From Micrococcus cohnii (GTDB lineage Bacteria > Actinomycetota > Actinomycetes > Actinomycetales > Micrococcaceae), in contig NZ_JACHNA010000001.1 in assembly GCF_014205175.1 (NCBI RefSeq), positions 1,612,001-1,676,000 on the forward strand: DNA of 64,000 nt. Direction: 5' to 3'. Positions 26,609 to 34,817 of the stretch are shown piece by piece. A model generated the notes under the pieces. That model was not told the origin of the DNA. It ran no database searches and saw only the letters and a program-made list of their open reading frames with translations. How positions within the stretch are numbered: the stretch's first letter is position 1; every line of letters begins with the position of its first letter. A program made the position numbers and the translations under genes.

Positions 26609-28594
26609 GTGCCCCTCACCGTCCAGCATGTCCCGGCCGACCATCCCTACCCGCGCGCCGTGCGCCCCCTGGACGCCGAGGCCGCCCCGGACGTCGAGTT
26701 CTGGCCGGACCCGCCCGTGCCCGGCGCCCCCGCACACCGCTGGTGGCCGCCGCAGGCGCTCACGCCGACCTGGATCCGTGAGCACCGCCCCGATGTGCTC
26801 CACGTGCACTTCGGCTTCGAGCACTTCACCGCGGACGAGCTTGCCGAGGCCGCCCGGGCACAGCACGATCACGGCGGCGCGCTCGTCGTGACGGTCCACG
26901 ACCTGGAGAACCCGCACCTGAGCGACCAGGGGCCGCACCGCGAGCGTCTGTCCGTGCTGCTCGCCGCCGCGGACGCCGTCCTGACCCTCACCCCGGGCGC
27001 CGCCGCCGAGGCGGCCCGTGAGCACGGGGTGCGCCCGCTCGTGGTGCCCCACCCGCATGTCCTGCCGCTCGACGAGCTCGCCGGCGAGGACGACGCCGCG
27101 GACGGCACGCCCGGCCAGCCGTCCGCCGCGGACTCCGCCCGCCCCGGCGCCGACCGGCCCGCGCGGCTGCTGCTGCACGCCAAGGACCTGCGCGCGCAGG
27201 TGGACCCGGTCGGACTGCTGCCCCGCCTCGCCGAGGCGGTCGACATGCTCGCCGCCCGCGGGCTCGACGTGGCGGTGACGGTCGACGTCCAAGACTCGGT
27301 GCAGGACGAGGCCGCGCTCGACGCCCTGGCGGTGGGGTGCCGCGAGCACGGCTTCGAGGTATGGAGCCATCCCCGCTGGTCCGACGAGCGGCTGCACGCG
27401 GTGCTCGCCGGCGCGGACGTCTCAGTTCTGCCCTACCGCACGGGCACCCACTCCGGCTGGGTCGAGATGTGCCGGGACCTGGGCGTGCCAGTCGCCGTCG
27501 CGGACATCGGGCACGTGGCCGACCAGCCGCACGCATGGCGGGAGCAGGACGGGCTCGCCGCGTTCGACGCCGAGGACGCCGAGTCCCTGGCCGACGCGCT
27601 CGCCTCCCTGCTGCGCCCGCGCGCGGAGCGGACCGCAGCGACGGCCTCCGCCCGGGCCGCCCAGCGCCGCCGTGTGGCCGGCGCGCACGTGGGCGTGTAC
27701 CGGGCCGCGCTCGACCGACGCCGTGGCGAGGCGGGTGCCGTCTCCGTCCTGGTAATCACCGGTCACCGCGACGCGCACCTGGCCCGTCTGGTCGCGGGGC
27801 TCGAGCGGTCGCACCGGCGCCCGGACCAGGTCGTCATCGTGTTCATGGACCAGCCCGACGGGACCGTCGCGGCGACGGACCTGCCCGTGACGGTCGGGCA
27901 CGTCGGCGGCGAGGGCGGCCTCCCGCTGGCCGCGGCCCGCAACGAGGCCGCACGACTGGCCATCGGGGACGTCCTGGTGTTCCTCGACGTGGACTGCATC
28001 CCCGCCGCCGACGCCGTCGGCACGCTCGCCGCAGAGGTGCGGGCCCGGCCCGGCGCCCTCGTGACGGGCTCGCCCCGCTACCTCGGCCCCCGCTGGCTCG
28101 AGGGCCTCGACGGCGCCGAGCTCGAGGACGGCGTGCTGCGCCGGCTGTCCCGGCCCCACCCGGCCCGGGCGGTGCTGCGGCCCGGGCCATCGACGCAGTG
28201 GGCCCTCGTGTGGACGCTCGTCATGGCGATCGGGGCGGACGACCTCGCGGCGCTCGGCGGGTTCGACGAGGGCTTCCGCGGCTACGGCGCCGAGGACACC
28301 GACCTCGCGTTCCGGGCCCGCGACGCCGGGCTCACGCTCGTGGTCTCCCCGGCGGAGGCCTTCCACCAGCACCACGGGGTGATGCGGCCGCCGCTGCAGC
28401 ACCTCGACGCGATCCTCGCGAACGCGCACCGCTTCCGCGATGTGCACGGGACCTGGCCGATGGACGGCTGGTTGCGGGCCTTCGCCGACCGCGGCCTGGT
28501 CGCTTGGGATCCCGAGGGCGACCGACTCGAGGCCCTGCGCGCTCCGACGGACGCCGAGCTCGAGGCCGCCCGGGACGAGGACGCCGCGTTCTGA
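26609..28594 (+). CDS. Bifunctional glycosyltransferase: GT-B domain fused to GT-A (family 2) domain
   Basis: 661 residues. Residues 1-370 form a GT-B-type unit: IREHRPDVLHVHFGFEHF, VVTVHDLENPH, and a C-terminal half ending in SVLPYRTGTHSGWVE and a nucleotide-binding-like segment. From about 376 a GT-A family 2 domain begins (VSVLVITGHRDAHLARLVAGL), with the metal motif DVD at about 457 and a Glyco_transf_7C-like GGFDEGFRGYGAEDTDLAF near 550. One chain therefore carries two different transferase folds, which could add two consecutive sugars. The GTG at 26609 was chosen for its GGAG site and because the conserved region starts right after it. It is divergent from the leftward glycan operon. 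Confidence 0.82.
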   Translation: MPLTVQHVPADHPYPRAVRPLDAEAAPDVEFWPDPPVPGAPAHRWWPPQALTPTWIREHRPDVLHVHFGFEHFTADELAEAARAQHDHGGALVVTVHDLENPHLSDQGPHRERLSVLLAAADAVLTLTPGAAAEAAREHGVRPLVVPHPHVLPLDELAGEDDAADGTPGQPSAADSARPGADRPARLLLHAKDLRAQVDPVGLLPRLAEAVDMLAARGLDVAVTVDVQDSVQDEAALDALAVGCREHGFEVWSHPRWSDERLHAVLAGADVSVLPYRTGTHSGWVEMCRDLGVPVAVADIGHVADQPHAWREQDGLAAFDAEDAESLADALASLLRPRAERTAATASARAAQRRRVAGAHVGVYRAALDRRRGEAGAVSVLVITGHRDAHLARLVAGLERSHRRPDQVVIVFMDQPDGTVAATDLPVTVGHVGGEGGLPLAAARNEAARLAIGDVLVFLDVDCIPAADAVGTLAAEVRARPGALVTGSPRYLGPRWLEGLDGAELEDGVLRRLSRPHPARAVLRPGPSTQWALVWTLVMAIGADDLAALGGFDEGFRGYGAEDTDLAFRARDAGLTLVVSPAEAFHQHHGVMRPPLQHLDAILANAHRFRDVHGTWPMDGWLRAFADRGLVAWDPEGDRLEALRAPTDAELEAARDEDAAF

Positions 28595-28619
28595 CGGAGG
28601 GGGCCGCGACGGGGCCTGC

Positions 28620-29708
28620 TCAGCGCCGGGCAGCGGCCGCGAGCTCGAGTGCGCGCGCCCAGCCGGCCGCGTGACGCTCCGGCGGCACCAACAGGGCCGC
28701 GGCCAGCCGGTCTGCTGCGGCCGGCTCCGTCAGGGCACAGTCCACGGCGGCGGCCCAGCGCTCGGCCGGCTCATCCCATGCGCAGGCGGGCACCCCGGTT
28801 GCGCGCTCGACGGCCCGTGCGAAGCACCGCTGCTCGTCGAAGGGGCGTTCCTCGGGGGCGAGCACCACCGGGCGGCCCGAGCGGGCGGCGTCCACGGCCG
28901 CGTTGTGCCCCGCCGAGACCACCACGACGTCCGCTCTCGCCGCCCGCTCCCCCGCGTCCGGGGCCCAGCCGTGCAGCGTCAGGTTCGGGGAGCTCGGCCG
29001 TCCTCCGCGCACGGGCCCGTACACGTCCCATCGGGCGTCGGGCACCGCGGCCGCCGCCCGGTCCAGGTCCGCGATGGCCACGCCGCCGCCCCCGGTGCCG
29101 GCGACGACCGCGACCGTCCGGCTTCCCCTCGTCTCCGTGCCCGAGCCCGTCGCCGCGTTGGTCGTCGGCGCGGCGCGACGGCCGAGCCGCCCCGCGTCGT
29201 CGGGCACGCCCAGGTGGACGGCGCGCCCGCCGTGCTCCGCCAGCCAGGCCGGGTCCTCCAGGTCTGCCCCGTAGTGGGCGACCAGCGCGTCGGACTCGGC
29301 GTACACGAGCCGGTGCGCCGGGTCCGTGCGGTCGCCGTGCATGCGCCGGTGCACCACGGGGAAGCCGGCCAGCCGCAGGAACAGGGCTGCCTCCACCGAC
29401 ACGTCGACGACGCACACGTCCGGGCGCACGCCCAGGGCCACCTCGTGCAGCGCCCGGAAGCGGTCCTGGATCGTCGGGCCGACGGGCGTGTGGTGCAGCG
29501 GCGAACGCGCCGGCTGGACGTGGCCGGGCACGACGTCAGAGGGCAGCGCGGCGACGGGCGCCCCCGGGGGAAGCAGGTCCGGCGCATCAGGGTGGGCGGT
29601 GGCCACCACGACGTCGGCCACCCCCGCGGCGACGAGACGCCCGGCGTGCCGGACGTGCCCCGACCCGTGCTGGTGCGCGTAGTACAGGACCCGACGCACC
29701 GCGCTCAC
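28620..29708 (-). CDS. Glycosyltransferase, MurG/GT28-like (GT-B)
   Basis: 362 residues. Begins VRRVLYYAHQHGSGHVRHAGRLVAAG, the nucleotide-sugar transferase start with a glycine/histidine-rich loop seen in GT28/MurG-like enzymes. The C-terminal half has VVVVSAGHNAAVDAARSGRPVVLAPEERPFDEQ, matching the donor-binding region (xGHN, then RPxVxxPE) of this family. Likely transfers a hexosamine or hexose; the acceptor is unknown. Its GTG at 29708 overlaps the stop of the upstream glycosyltransferase by four bases, so the pair form a coupled operon. Confidence 0.82.
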   Translation of the reverse strand: MSAVRRVLYYAHQHGSGHVRHAGRLVAAGVADVVVATAHPDAPDLLPPGAPVAALPSDVVPGHVQPARSPLHHTPVGPTIQDRFRALHEVALGVRPDVCVVDVSVEAALFLRLAGFPVVHRRMHGDRTDPAHRLVYAESDALVAHYGADLEDPAWLAEHGGRAVHLGVPDDAGRLGRRAAPTTNAATGSGTETRGSRTVAVVAGTGGGGVAIADLDRAAAAVPDARWDVYGPVRGGRPSSPNLTLHGWAPDAGERAARADVVVVSAGHNAAVDAARSGRPVVLAPEERPFDEQRCFARAVERATGVPACAWDEPAERWAAAVDCALTEPAAADRLAAALLVPPERHAAGWARALELAAAARR

Positions 29709-30751
29709 CGCACCGGCACCGCGAGCGCCTGGCGGGCCTCGACGAGCAGCTCCTCGTATCCGGCGACCATCGTGTCCGCGTCGAAGCCGCAGGCCCAGGC
29801 CAGCACCGCGGCGCGGTCCCGCCCTCGGGCCCGGCCGGCGGCGTCCGCGAGCGCCTCTGCGGTGTGGTGCACGGCGAGCTCACCGGCCTGCTGCGGCACG
29901 ATCTCGCCCATGGCTCCCGTGAGCAGGGCGGCGACGGGCACTCCCATGGCCATGGCCTCGACGGTGGCCAGGCCGAACGGTTCCGCCCACAGCGGGGTCG
30001 CCAGGTACACCTCGCCGGTCGCGAGCAGGTCCGGCAGGCGCCGGTGGTCCAGGTGCCCGTGATAGCGGGTCCCTGCACCCAGTCGGGGACGGATCTCCCG
30101 CTCGAAGTACGCGGGGTCCGAGAGCGGGCCCGCGAAATGTAGCTCCATGCCGGCCATGCGGGCGGCGTCGAGGGCCAGGTGCAGGCCCTTCTCCTGCGTG
30201 ATGCGTCCCGTCCACACGGCGCGGCCGGGCACGGGAAGGGCGTCGCTGCGCCAGCGGTGCAGCTCGATGCCGTTGGGCACAACGTCCGTCTGCGGAAGCC
30301 GATGGCGCCAGGCGAGCGCGTTCGCTGCGGAGACGGACGCCCACCGGTGGTGGTTGGGCGCGGTCCAGCCGGGCTCGTCCAGCACGGCGAGGACGGGCTC
30401 GATCGTGGGCGGGGTGTGCAGGACGGTGAGCATCGGCAGGTCCCGCAGCCGCAGCAGCGGCTGGCGGGAGAGCGAATTGTTCAGCACGGCCTCGGCGTCC
30501 GAGTCGAGCACGCGGGCGCACGCGTCGGCCGCGCCGGCGTCGCGGGAGGCCTCGTCGGCGTGGCCCTCGGCGGGCAGCACGGGGACCACCTCGACGGGGA
30601 CGTCGAACTCGGTGCCCCGGCGGGCGTAGACGGTGACGTCGTGGCCGGCGCGGACCAGGCGCGTAACGGTCATCGCAGTGTGCATCTCCAGGCCGCCCGA
30701 GTACGGCGAGCGGACGGGATGGACCATGTGTGTCAGCACGGCGATGCGCAC
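29705..30751 (-). CDS. Glycosyltransferase, family 4 (GT-B)
   Basis: 348 residues. Classical GT4: VRIAVLTHMVHPVRSPYSGGLE at the N-terminus, WTGRITQEKGLHLALDAAR at the linker, and the C-terminal donor signature EPFGLATVEAMAMGVPV, the EX7E motif. Retaining transferase, probably adding glucose, mannose or a related sugar to a surface glycan. The GTG at 30751 has a strong AAGGAGG site just upstream; the open frame extends further back but lacks this. A promoter-like pair (TTCCGC, 17 bp, TATAGT on the minus strand) lies about 95 bp upstream. Confidence 0.88.
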   Translation of the reverse strand: MRIAVLTHMVHPVRSPYSGGLEMHTAMTVTRLVRAGHDVTVYARRGTEFDVPVEVVPVLPAEGHADEASRDAGAADACARVLDSDAEAVLNNSLSRQPLLRLRDLPMLTVLHTPPTIEPVLAVLDEPGWTAPNHHRWASVSAANALAWRHRLPQTDVVPNGIELHRWRSDALPVPGRAVWTGRITQEKGLHLALDAARMAGMELHFAGPLSDPAYFEREIRPRLGAGTRYHGHLDHRRLPDLLATGEVYLATPLWAEPFGLATVEAMAMGVPVAALLTGAMGEIVPQQAGELAVHHTAEALADAAGRARGRDRAAVLAWACGFDADTMVAGYEELLVEARQALAVPVR

Positions 30752-30848
30752 GGCCGCCTCCTTCCCTGCCCGCGAGGGGCGTCCTGCCCCTACCGAGAGC
30801 GGGCTCTCCCCGTCTGACGAGGAGCGATCCCGGGCGGGGCACGGAGCG

Positions 30849-30877
30849 ACTATACGCGCAGGGGGGCCGGGGCGGAA
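30849..30877 (-). promoter_or_regulatory. Candidate promoter of the two-gene glycosyltransferase operon
   Basis: Read on the minus strand, TATAGT at 30854-30849 is a good -10 box. TTCCGC at 30877-30872 lies 17 bp upstream as a weak -35. It would start transcription about 90 bp before the GT4 gene. The -35 match is poor. Confidence 0.4.
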
Positions 30878-30907
30878 GCGACGGACGGCGGCCCCGGGCA
30901 GGGGAAA

Positions 30908-30939
30908 GGCCCGCCCTTCACCGGAGTGAGGGACGGGCC
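30908..30939 (-). terminator. Terminator hairpin of the tRNA gene
   Basis: GGCCCG-containing arms (GGCCCGCCCT and AGGGACGGGCC, with TCAC/GTGA inside) form a stem starting 8 bp after the 3' end of the tRNA on the minus strand. On that strand it is followed by a short TTTCCCC run. A simple tRNA terminator is the most likely reading. Confidence 0.65.
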
Positions 30940-30946
30940 TGGACCG

Positions 30947-31009
<63 letters not shown>

Positions 31010-31019
<10 letters not shown>

Positions 31020-31387
31020 GTATCGTGCGGCTCTCGCCGAACGGCACCGTGACAGCATACTCCTGCTTCACCCACACCACCAATCCGCCAGCGCGCGGCG
31101 AGCATCACGCCCAGGCCGATGCCGATGCCGTCCGCCGCCAGATCGGCCAGACTGCCCGTACGATGCGGCACCACCAGGTGCTGCAGTACCTCGCTGACGA
31201 CCCCGTGGACGCCGAAGACGCCCGCCGCCCACGCGCGAGGCCGGGCCGCGCCGCACAGGGCCAGCCACCGCGAGAGCAGCAGCACCGGCACGGCGAACAG
31301 CACCACGTGCACGGCCTTGTCCAGCCCCGGGTAGTGCGGCCCGGTCGGCTGGGGGTCGCCCGGCAGATACAGGGCCACGAGATGCAC
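31010..31387 (-). CDS. VanZ-like membrane protein
   Basis: 125 residues as drawn from the GTG at 31387. The VanZ family pattern is visible: [20 protein letters not shown], then [33 protein letters not shown]. VanZ-like proteins are small membrane proteins, some linked to teicoplanin resistance; most have no known role. The first membrane helix is cut short by this start. An in-frame CTG about 54 bases upstream would restore a full helix ([18 protein letters not shown]), so an unusual start is possible. It follows lutC closely on the same strand. The stop TAG lies inside the 5' end of the tRNA-Ala gene. Confidence 0.68.
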
Positions 31388-31445
31388 GAGCGCGGCGGCC
31401 GCGAAGGCGGCCGCCGCGCCGATCGGGTGCGTCTTCAGGGCCAGA

Positions 31446-32099
31446 TCAGCCCTCAGAGGAGCCGGTGTCCAGCAGGATCACGTCCAGCGTGCGCGGACCG
31501 TGCACGCCCTCGACGCGTTCGAGCTCGATGTCCGAGGTCGCCGAGGGGCCGGAGATCATGGTGACCACCGACGTCGGCTCCACCCGGGCCAGGGCCTCCG
31601 GGAACAGCTCGACCACGGAGTCCAGCGGCACGATGCACACGTGGTGGTCGGGCACCAGGGAGATCGCGCGACGGCCCTCCTCCGGGCGGCCGGTCAGGAA
31701 GATCGTGCCGGTCTCGGCGCAGGAGACCGTGGAGCTGGTGACGACCGCGGCGAACGAGTCGAGCGTCCGCACGTCGAAGGGCTCGCCCTCACCCACGGCC
31801 GGCTCGACCGCACGGCGCCGCGCGTCGGTGTCGGCCGGCAGCCAGCCGGAGTCCAGACCCGACGGCACCACATAGGTGCCCTCCCCCAGCAGCTCGCCGA
31901 CGCGCTCGGCGACGGTGTCGAGGTTCTCGTGGTGCACGTTCGCCTTGTAGTCGACGAGGCGATCGACGAGCATCTCGACGGTCTGCTCCCGGGAGAGCTC
32001 CGAGGTGCGGCGGTAGGTGCGCTCTACCTGCGGCGGGGTCGGCCGGTCGGACAGGGCCTCGCGGATACGGCCCAGGATCTCGTTCTTCGACTCGCTCAC
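31446..32099 (-). CDS. lutC: Lactate utilization protein C
   Basis: 217 residues, LUD/YkgG domain. Component of the LutABC iron-sulfur oxidase that converts L-lactate to pyruvate. Visible are the N-terminal helical region (NEILGRIREALSDRP) and the conserved core VVTSSTVSCAETGTIFLTG, then SLVPDHHVCIV, matching LutC. The GTG overlaps the lutB stop (GTGA). Last gene of lutABC. No odd features. Confidence 0.93.
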   Translation of the reverse strand: MSESKNEILGRIREALSDRPTPPQVERTYRRTSELSREQTVEMLVDRLVDYKANVHHENLDTVAERVGELLGEGTYVVPSGLDSGWLPADTDARRRAVEPAVGEGEPFDVRTLDSFAAVVTSSTVSCAETGTIFLTGRPEEGRRAISLVPDHHVCIVPLDSVVELFPEALARVEPTSVVTMISGPSATSDIELERVEGVHGPRTLDVILLDTGSSEG

Positions 32100-33670
32100 C
32101 GTGCGTCCTCCTCATGCGTGCCGTCCGTGGTGCGCTCTGCCGACCCGGTCTGCGCGGCGTCGCCGGACGCCGTGACCTTGTCACGGGAGGCCCACCAGTG
32201 CCGGAACGCCTGCTTCGGCGGCGCCGGGATGTCACGCTCGTCCGTCCAGCCGCCGGCGACGCCCGGCAGCCAGCTGAGCTTGGCGTTCGGCCCGGCGGCC
32301 AGCCGCCCGGCCGGCAGGCCGCGCTCGGCCAGCGACATGGCGGTGCCCGAGGACATGACGGCACGGGCGCCCTTCATCATCAGATCCATCTGCGAAGGAC
32401 GCGGCAGGCGATGCTCCGCCTTCTTCTTCGCGTGCGTCGCCCGGACGTCCTGGTCGCGCAGGTGCACGAGGATGTCCGGGATGTTGATCGCGACCGGGCA
32501 GACGTCGTAGCACGCCCCGCACAGGGAGGACGCGTACGGCAGCGAACCGTTGCCCTGCTCCTCCACGCCCGTCAGCTGCGGCGAGAGGATCGCGCCGATC
32601 GGCCCGGGGTAGACCGAGCCGTACGCGTGGCCGCCGGTCTGCTCGTACACCGGGCAGACGTTCATGCACGCCGAGCAGCGGATGCAGTGCAGGGCCGAAC
32701 GGCCCTTCGGGTCCGACAGCACGGCGGAGCGGCCGTTGTCGAGCAGCACGAGGTGGAACTCCTGCGGGCCGTCACCCTCGGTCACGCCCGTCCACATCGA
32801 GGTGTAGGGGTTCATCCGCTCACCCGTGGACGAGCGAGGCAGCAGCTGCAGGAAGACCTCGAGGTCCTCGAAGGTGGGCACGAGCTTCTCGATGCCCATG
32901 ACCGTGATCAGGGTCTCCGGCAGCGTCAGGCACATGCGGCCGTTGCCCTCGGACTCGACAACCGACAGAGTGCCGGTCTCGGCGACGCCGAAGTTGGCGC
33001 CCGAGATCGCGACCTTGGTGGAGAGGAACTTCTCCCGCAGATGCACGCGGGCGGCCTCGGCCAGGACCGCCGGCTCCGAGGTGAGCGACTCGTCGGTCGA
33101 CTCCATCTCCTCGAGGAAGATGTCCCGGATCTGATCGCGGTTCTTGTGGATCGCCGGGACCAGGATGTGGCTGGGCTTGTCGTGCCCGAGCTGCACGATC
33201 AGCTCGGCCAGGTCCGTCTCGGTGGCCGCGATGCCCTCCGCGTTGAGCGCGCTCTCGAGCTCGATCTCCTGCGTGGCCATCGACTTGACCTTGATGACCT
33301 CGTCGACGCCCTTTGCCTTCACGAGATCCGTGACGATGCGGTTCGCCTCCGCGGCGTCACGGGCCCAGTGCACGACGCCGCCGCGCGCGGCGACATTGCG
33401 CTCCAGCTCCTCCAGGAGCTCGGGCAGCCGAGCCATGGTCTGCTCCTTGAGCGCAGACCCGGCCTGACGCAGCTGCTGCCAGTCCGGCAGCTCCTCGACC
33501 ACGTTCGCGCGCTTGCCACGAATGGTGTGGGTCGCGTGGCGGATGTTGGCGCGCATCTGGGAGTTGCCCAGCTGCTCATGCGCGGCCTCGGGGAACGGGC
33601 GGTCCAGCACCACGGCGCCCTCGCCGTGCACGGGACGGACCGTGGGGATACCCAGGGCGGTGCGGGTCAT
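32096..33670 (-). CDS. lutB: Lactate utilization iron-sulfur protein B
   Basis: 524 residues. It has an N-terminal LUD domain and a C-terminal ferredoxin-like part with two 4Fe-4S cluster motifs: CIRCSACMNVCP (CxxCxxCxxxCP) and CGACYDVCP. Electron-transfer subunit of the LutABC lactate oxidase. I chose the ATG at 33670 (MTRTALGIP), which overlaps the lutA stop by ATGA; a start 45 bases earlier would lie inside lutA. All cluster cysteines are present. Confidence 0.95.
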   Translation of the reverse strand: MTRTALGIPTVRPVHGEGAVVLDRPFPEAAHEQLGNSQMRANIRHATHTIRGKRANVVEELPDWQQLRQAGSALKEQTMARLPELLEELERNVAARGGVVHWARDAAEANRIVTDLVKAKGVDEVIKVKSMATQEIELESALNAEGIAATETDLAELIVQLGHDKPSHILVPAIHKNRDQIRDIFLEEMESTDESLTSEPAVLAEAARVHLREKFLSTKVAISGANFGVAETGTLSVVESEGNGRMCLTLPETLITVMGIEKLVPTFEDLEVFLQLLPRSSTGERMNPYTSMWTGVTEGDGPQEFHLVLLDNGRSAVLSDPKGRSALHCIRCSACMNVCPVYEQTGGHAYGSVYPGPIGAILSPQLTGVEEQGNGSLPYASSLCGACYDVCPVAINIPDILVHLRDQDVRATHAKKKAEHRLPRPSQMDLMMKGARAVMSSGTAMSLAERGLPAGRLAAGPNAKLSWLPGVAGGWTDERDIPAPPKQAFRHWWASRDKVTASGDAAQTGSAERTTDGTHEEDAR

Positions 33671-34548
33671 CGGATCGTCTCCTCGGTGGCGGTCGGAACA
33701 TCGGCATCGCCGCACAGCGAGCCGCAGCCGGGCCGGTCGCCCGGGATCGAGAGCTCGACGGGGCCGTCGACCTCGAGCGGATTCTCACGGGTCGACGCGA
33801 GGATCTCCGCGAAGTGCAGGGTGCGCACAGGCTTGCCGGTCGACGTCACGATGCCGCGGCGGGACATCGCGCCGCCGATGTGCATCAGGCAGGAGGCGTC
33901 GCCGCCGGTGACCAGGTCCGCGCCGGAGGCGAGGACGTGCTCGATCTTCTCCTCGGCCATCGCGCCGGAGACCTCGGCGTTCTTCATCGAGAACGTGCCG
34001 CCGAAGCCGCAGCACTCGTCGGCGTAGGGCAGTTCGCGGTACTGCAGCCCGGAGACCGAGCGCACCAGGTCCTTCTGCCGATCGCCGAGGCGCAGCAGCC
34101 GCATACCGTGGCACGAGGGGTGGTAGGTGACCGTGTGCGGGAACCATGAATCCAGCTGCGCGGCGGCGTCGGTCACCCCGAGCACATCCGTGAGCAGCTG
34201 AGCGAGCTCGTAAGTACGGCCGGCGACCTCCTCGGCGTCGCGGGCCAGGCCCTCGTCACCGGCGGTGCGGGCGACCATCGGCTGCTGGTGGCCGATGGAG
34301 GCCACGCACGAGCCCGAGGGGGCGACGGCCACGTCGTAGTCGGCCTGCGTGAAGGTCTTCACGTGGTTGCGCACGACCGGCAGTGCGTCGTCGAGGTAGC
34401 CGGAGTTGACGTGCATCTGGGAACAGCACGCCTGCCCCGGCGGGAACACGACCTCGTGACCGAGGCGCTCCAGGATGTCGACGGTCGCCTTAGCGACGCG
34501 GGGGTACATCGCATCGACGATGCACGTGGCGAACAGGGCGATTTTCAT
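33667..34548 (-). CDS. lutA: Lactate utilization protein A
   Basis: 293 residues, two CCG (cysteine-rich) domains: PGQACCSQMHVNSGY in the first and DECCGFGGTFSMKN in the second, with YHPSCHGMRLL before it. First gene of lutABC. The ATG at 34548 begins MKIALFATCIVD, the usual LutA/GlcF-type start; the longer upstream frame is in the promoter region. The C-terminus has a 25-residue extension with two cysteines (CGSLCGDAD) beyond the usual family end, which could be an extra metal site or only a tail. Confidence 0.93.
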   Translation of the reverse strand: MKIALFATCIVDAMYPRVAKATVDILERLGHEVVFPPGQACCSQMHVNSGYLDDALPVVRNHVKTFTQADYDVAVAPSGSCVASIGHQQPMVARTAGDEGLARDAEEVAGRTYELAQLLTDVLGVTDAAAQLDSWFPHTVTYHPSCHGMRLLRLGDRQKDLVRSVSGLQYRELPYADECCGFGGTFSMKNAEVSGAMAEEKIEHVLASGADLVTGGDASCLMHIGGAMSRRGIVTSTGKPVRTLHFAEILASTRENPLEVDGPVELSIPGDRPGCGSLCGDADVPTATEETIR

Positions 34549-34592
34549 GCCGTCCTCCGAATGAGACGAGGGTGGGGCGCGGCCGAGCCGCA

Positions 34593-34604
34593 AGTGGTCA
34601 GACC
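34593..34604. promoter_or_regulatory. Candidate LldR-type operator, lutA side
   Basis: AGTGGTCAGACC. It matches 11 of 12 bases with the site at 34698-34709 read on the opposite strand, and resembles the TNGTNNNACNA core reported for LldR-type GntR regulators. It lies 45 bp before the lutA start. Confidence 0.55.
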
Positions 34605-34664
34605 TTATCAGCCCGGGGTGCCGTGGAACACGTCCCCGCGGACTCCCGGGGCCCGTGACCTGCG

Positions 34665-34693
34665 TTGCACATGTGACTGGTGCCATATATTCT
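34665..34693 (+). promoter_or_regulatory. Promoter of lldP
   Basis: -35 TTGCAC (34665-34670), 17-bp spacer, -10 TATTCT (34688-34693). Transcription would start near 34700, inside the second operator-like site. It is a good sigma-70-type match for this GC-rich genome. Confidence 0.65.
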
Positions 34694-34697
34694 GTGT

Positions 34698-34709
34698 GGC
34701 CTGACCACT
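34698..34709. promoter_or_regulatory. Candidate LldR-type operator, lldP side
   Basis: GGCCTGACCACT, the inverse of AGTGGTCAGGCC. It covers the predicted lldP transcription start, so a bound repressor would block it. It is 105 bp, about ten helical turns, from the lutA-side copy. Confidence 0.55.
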
Positions 34710-34817
34710 GTGGACTGACCCTTCTTCCCCGTCGAACAGAGCGGTCTGCCCTCTCGCCTCCCGGCTCCGTTCCCGCACAGCGGCCAGCCCGCACCGCACC
34801 TTCCCAGGAGAGTCCCC

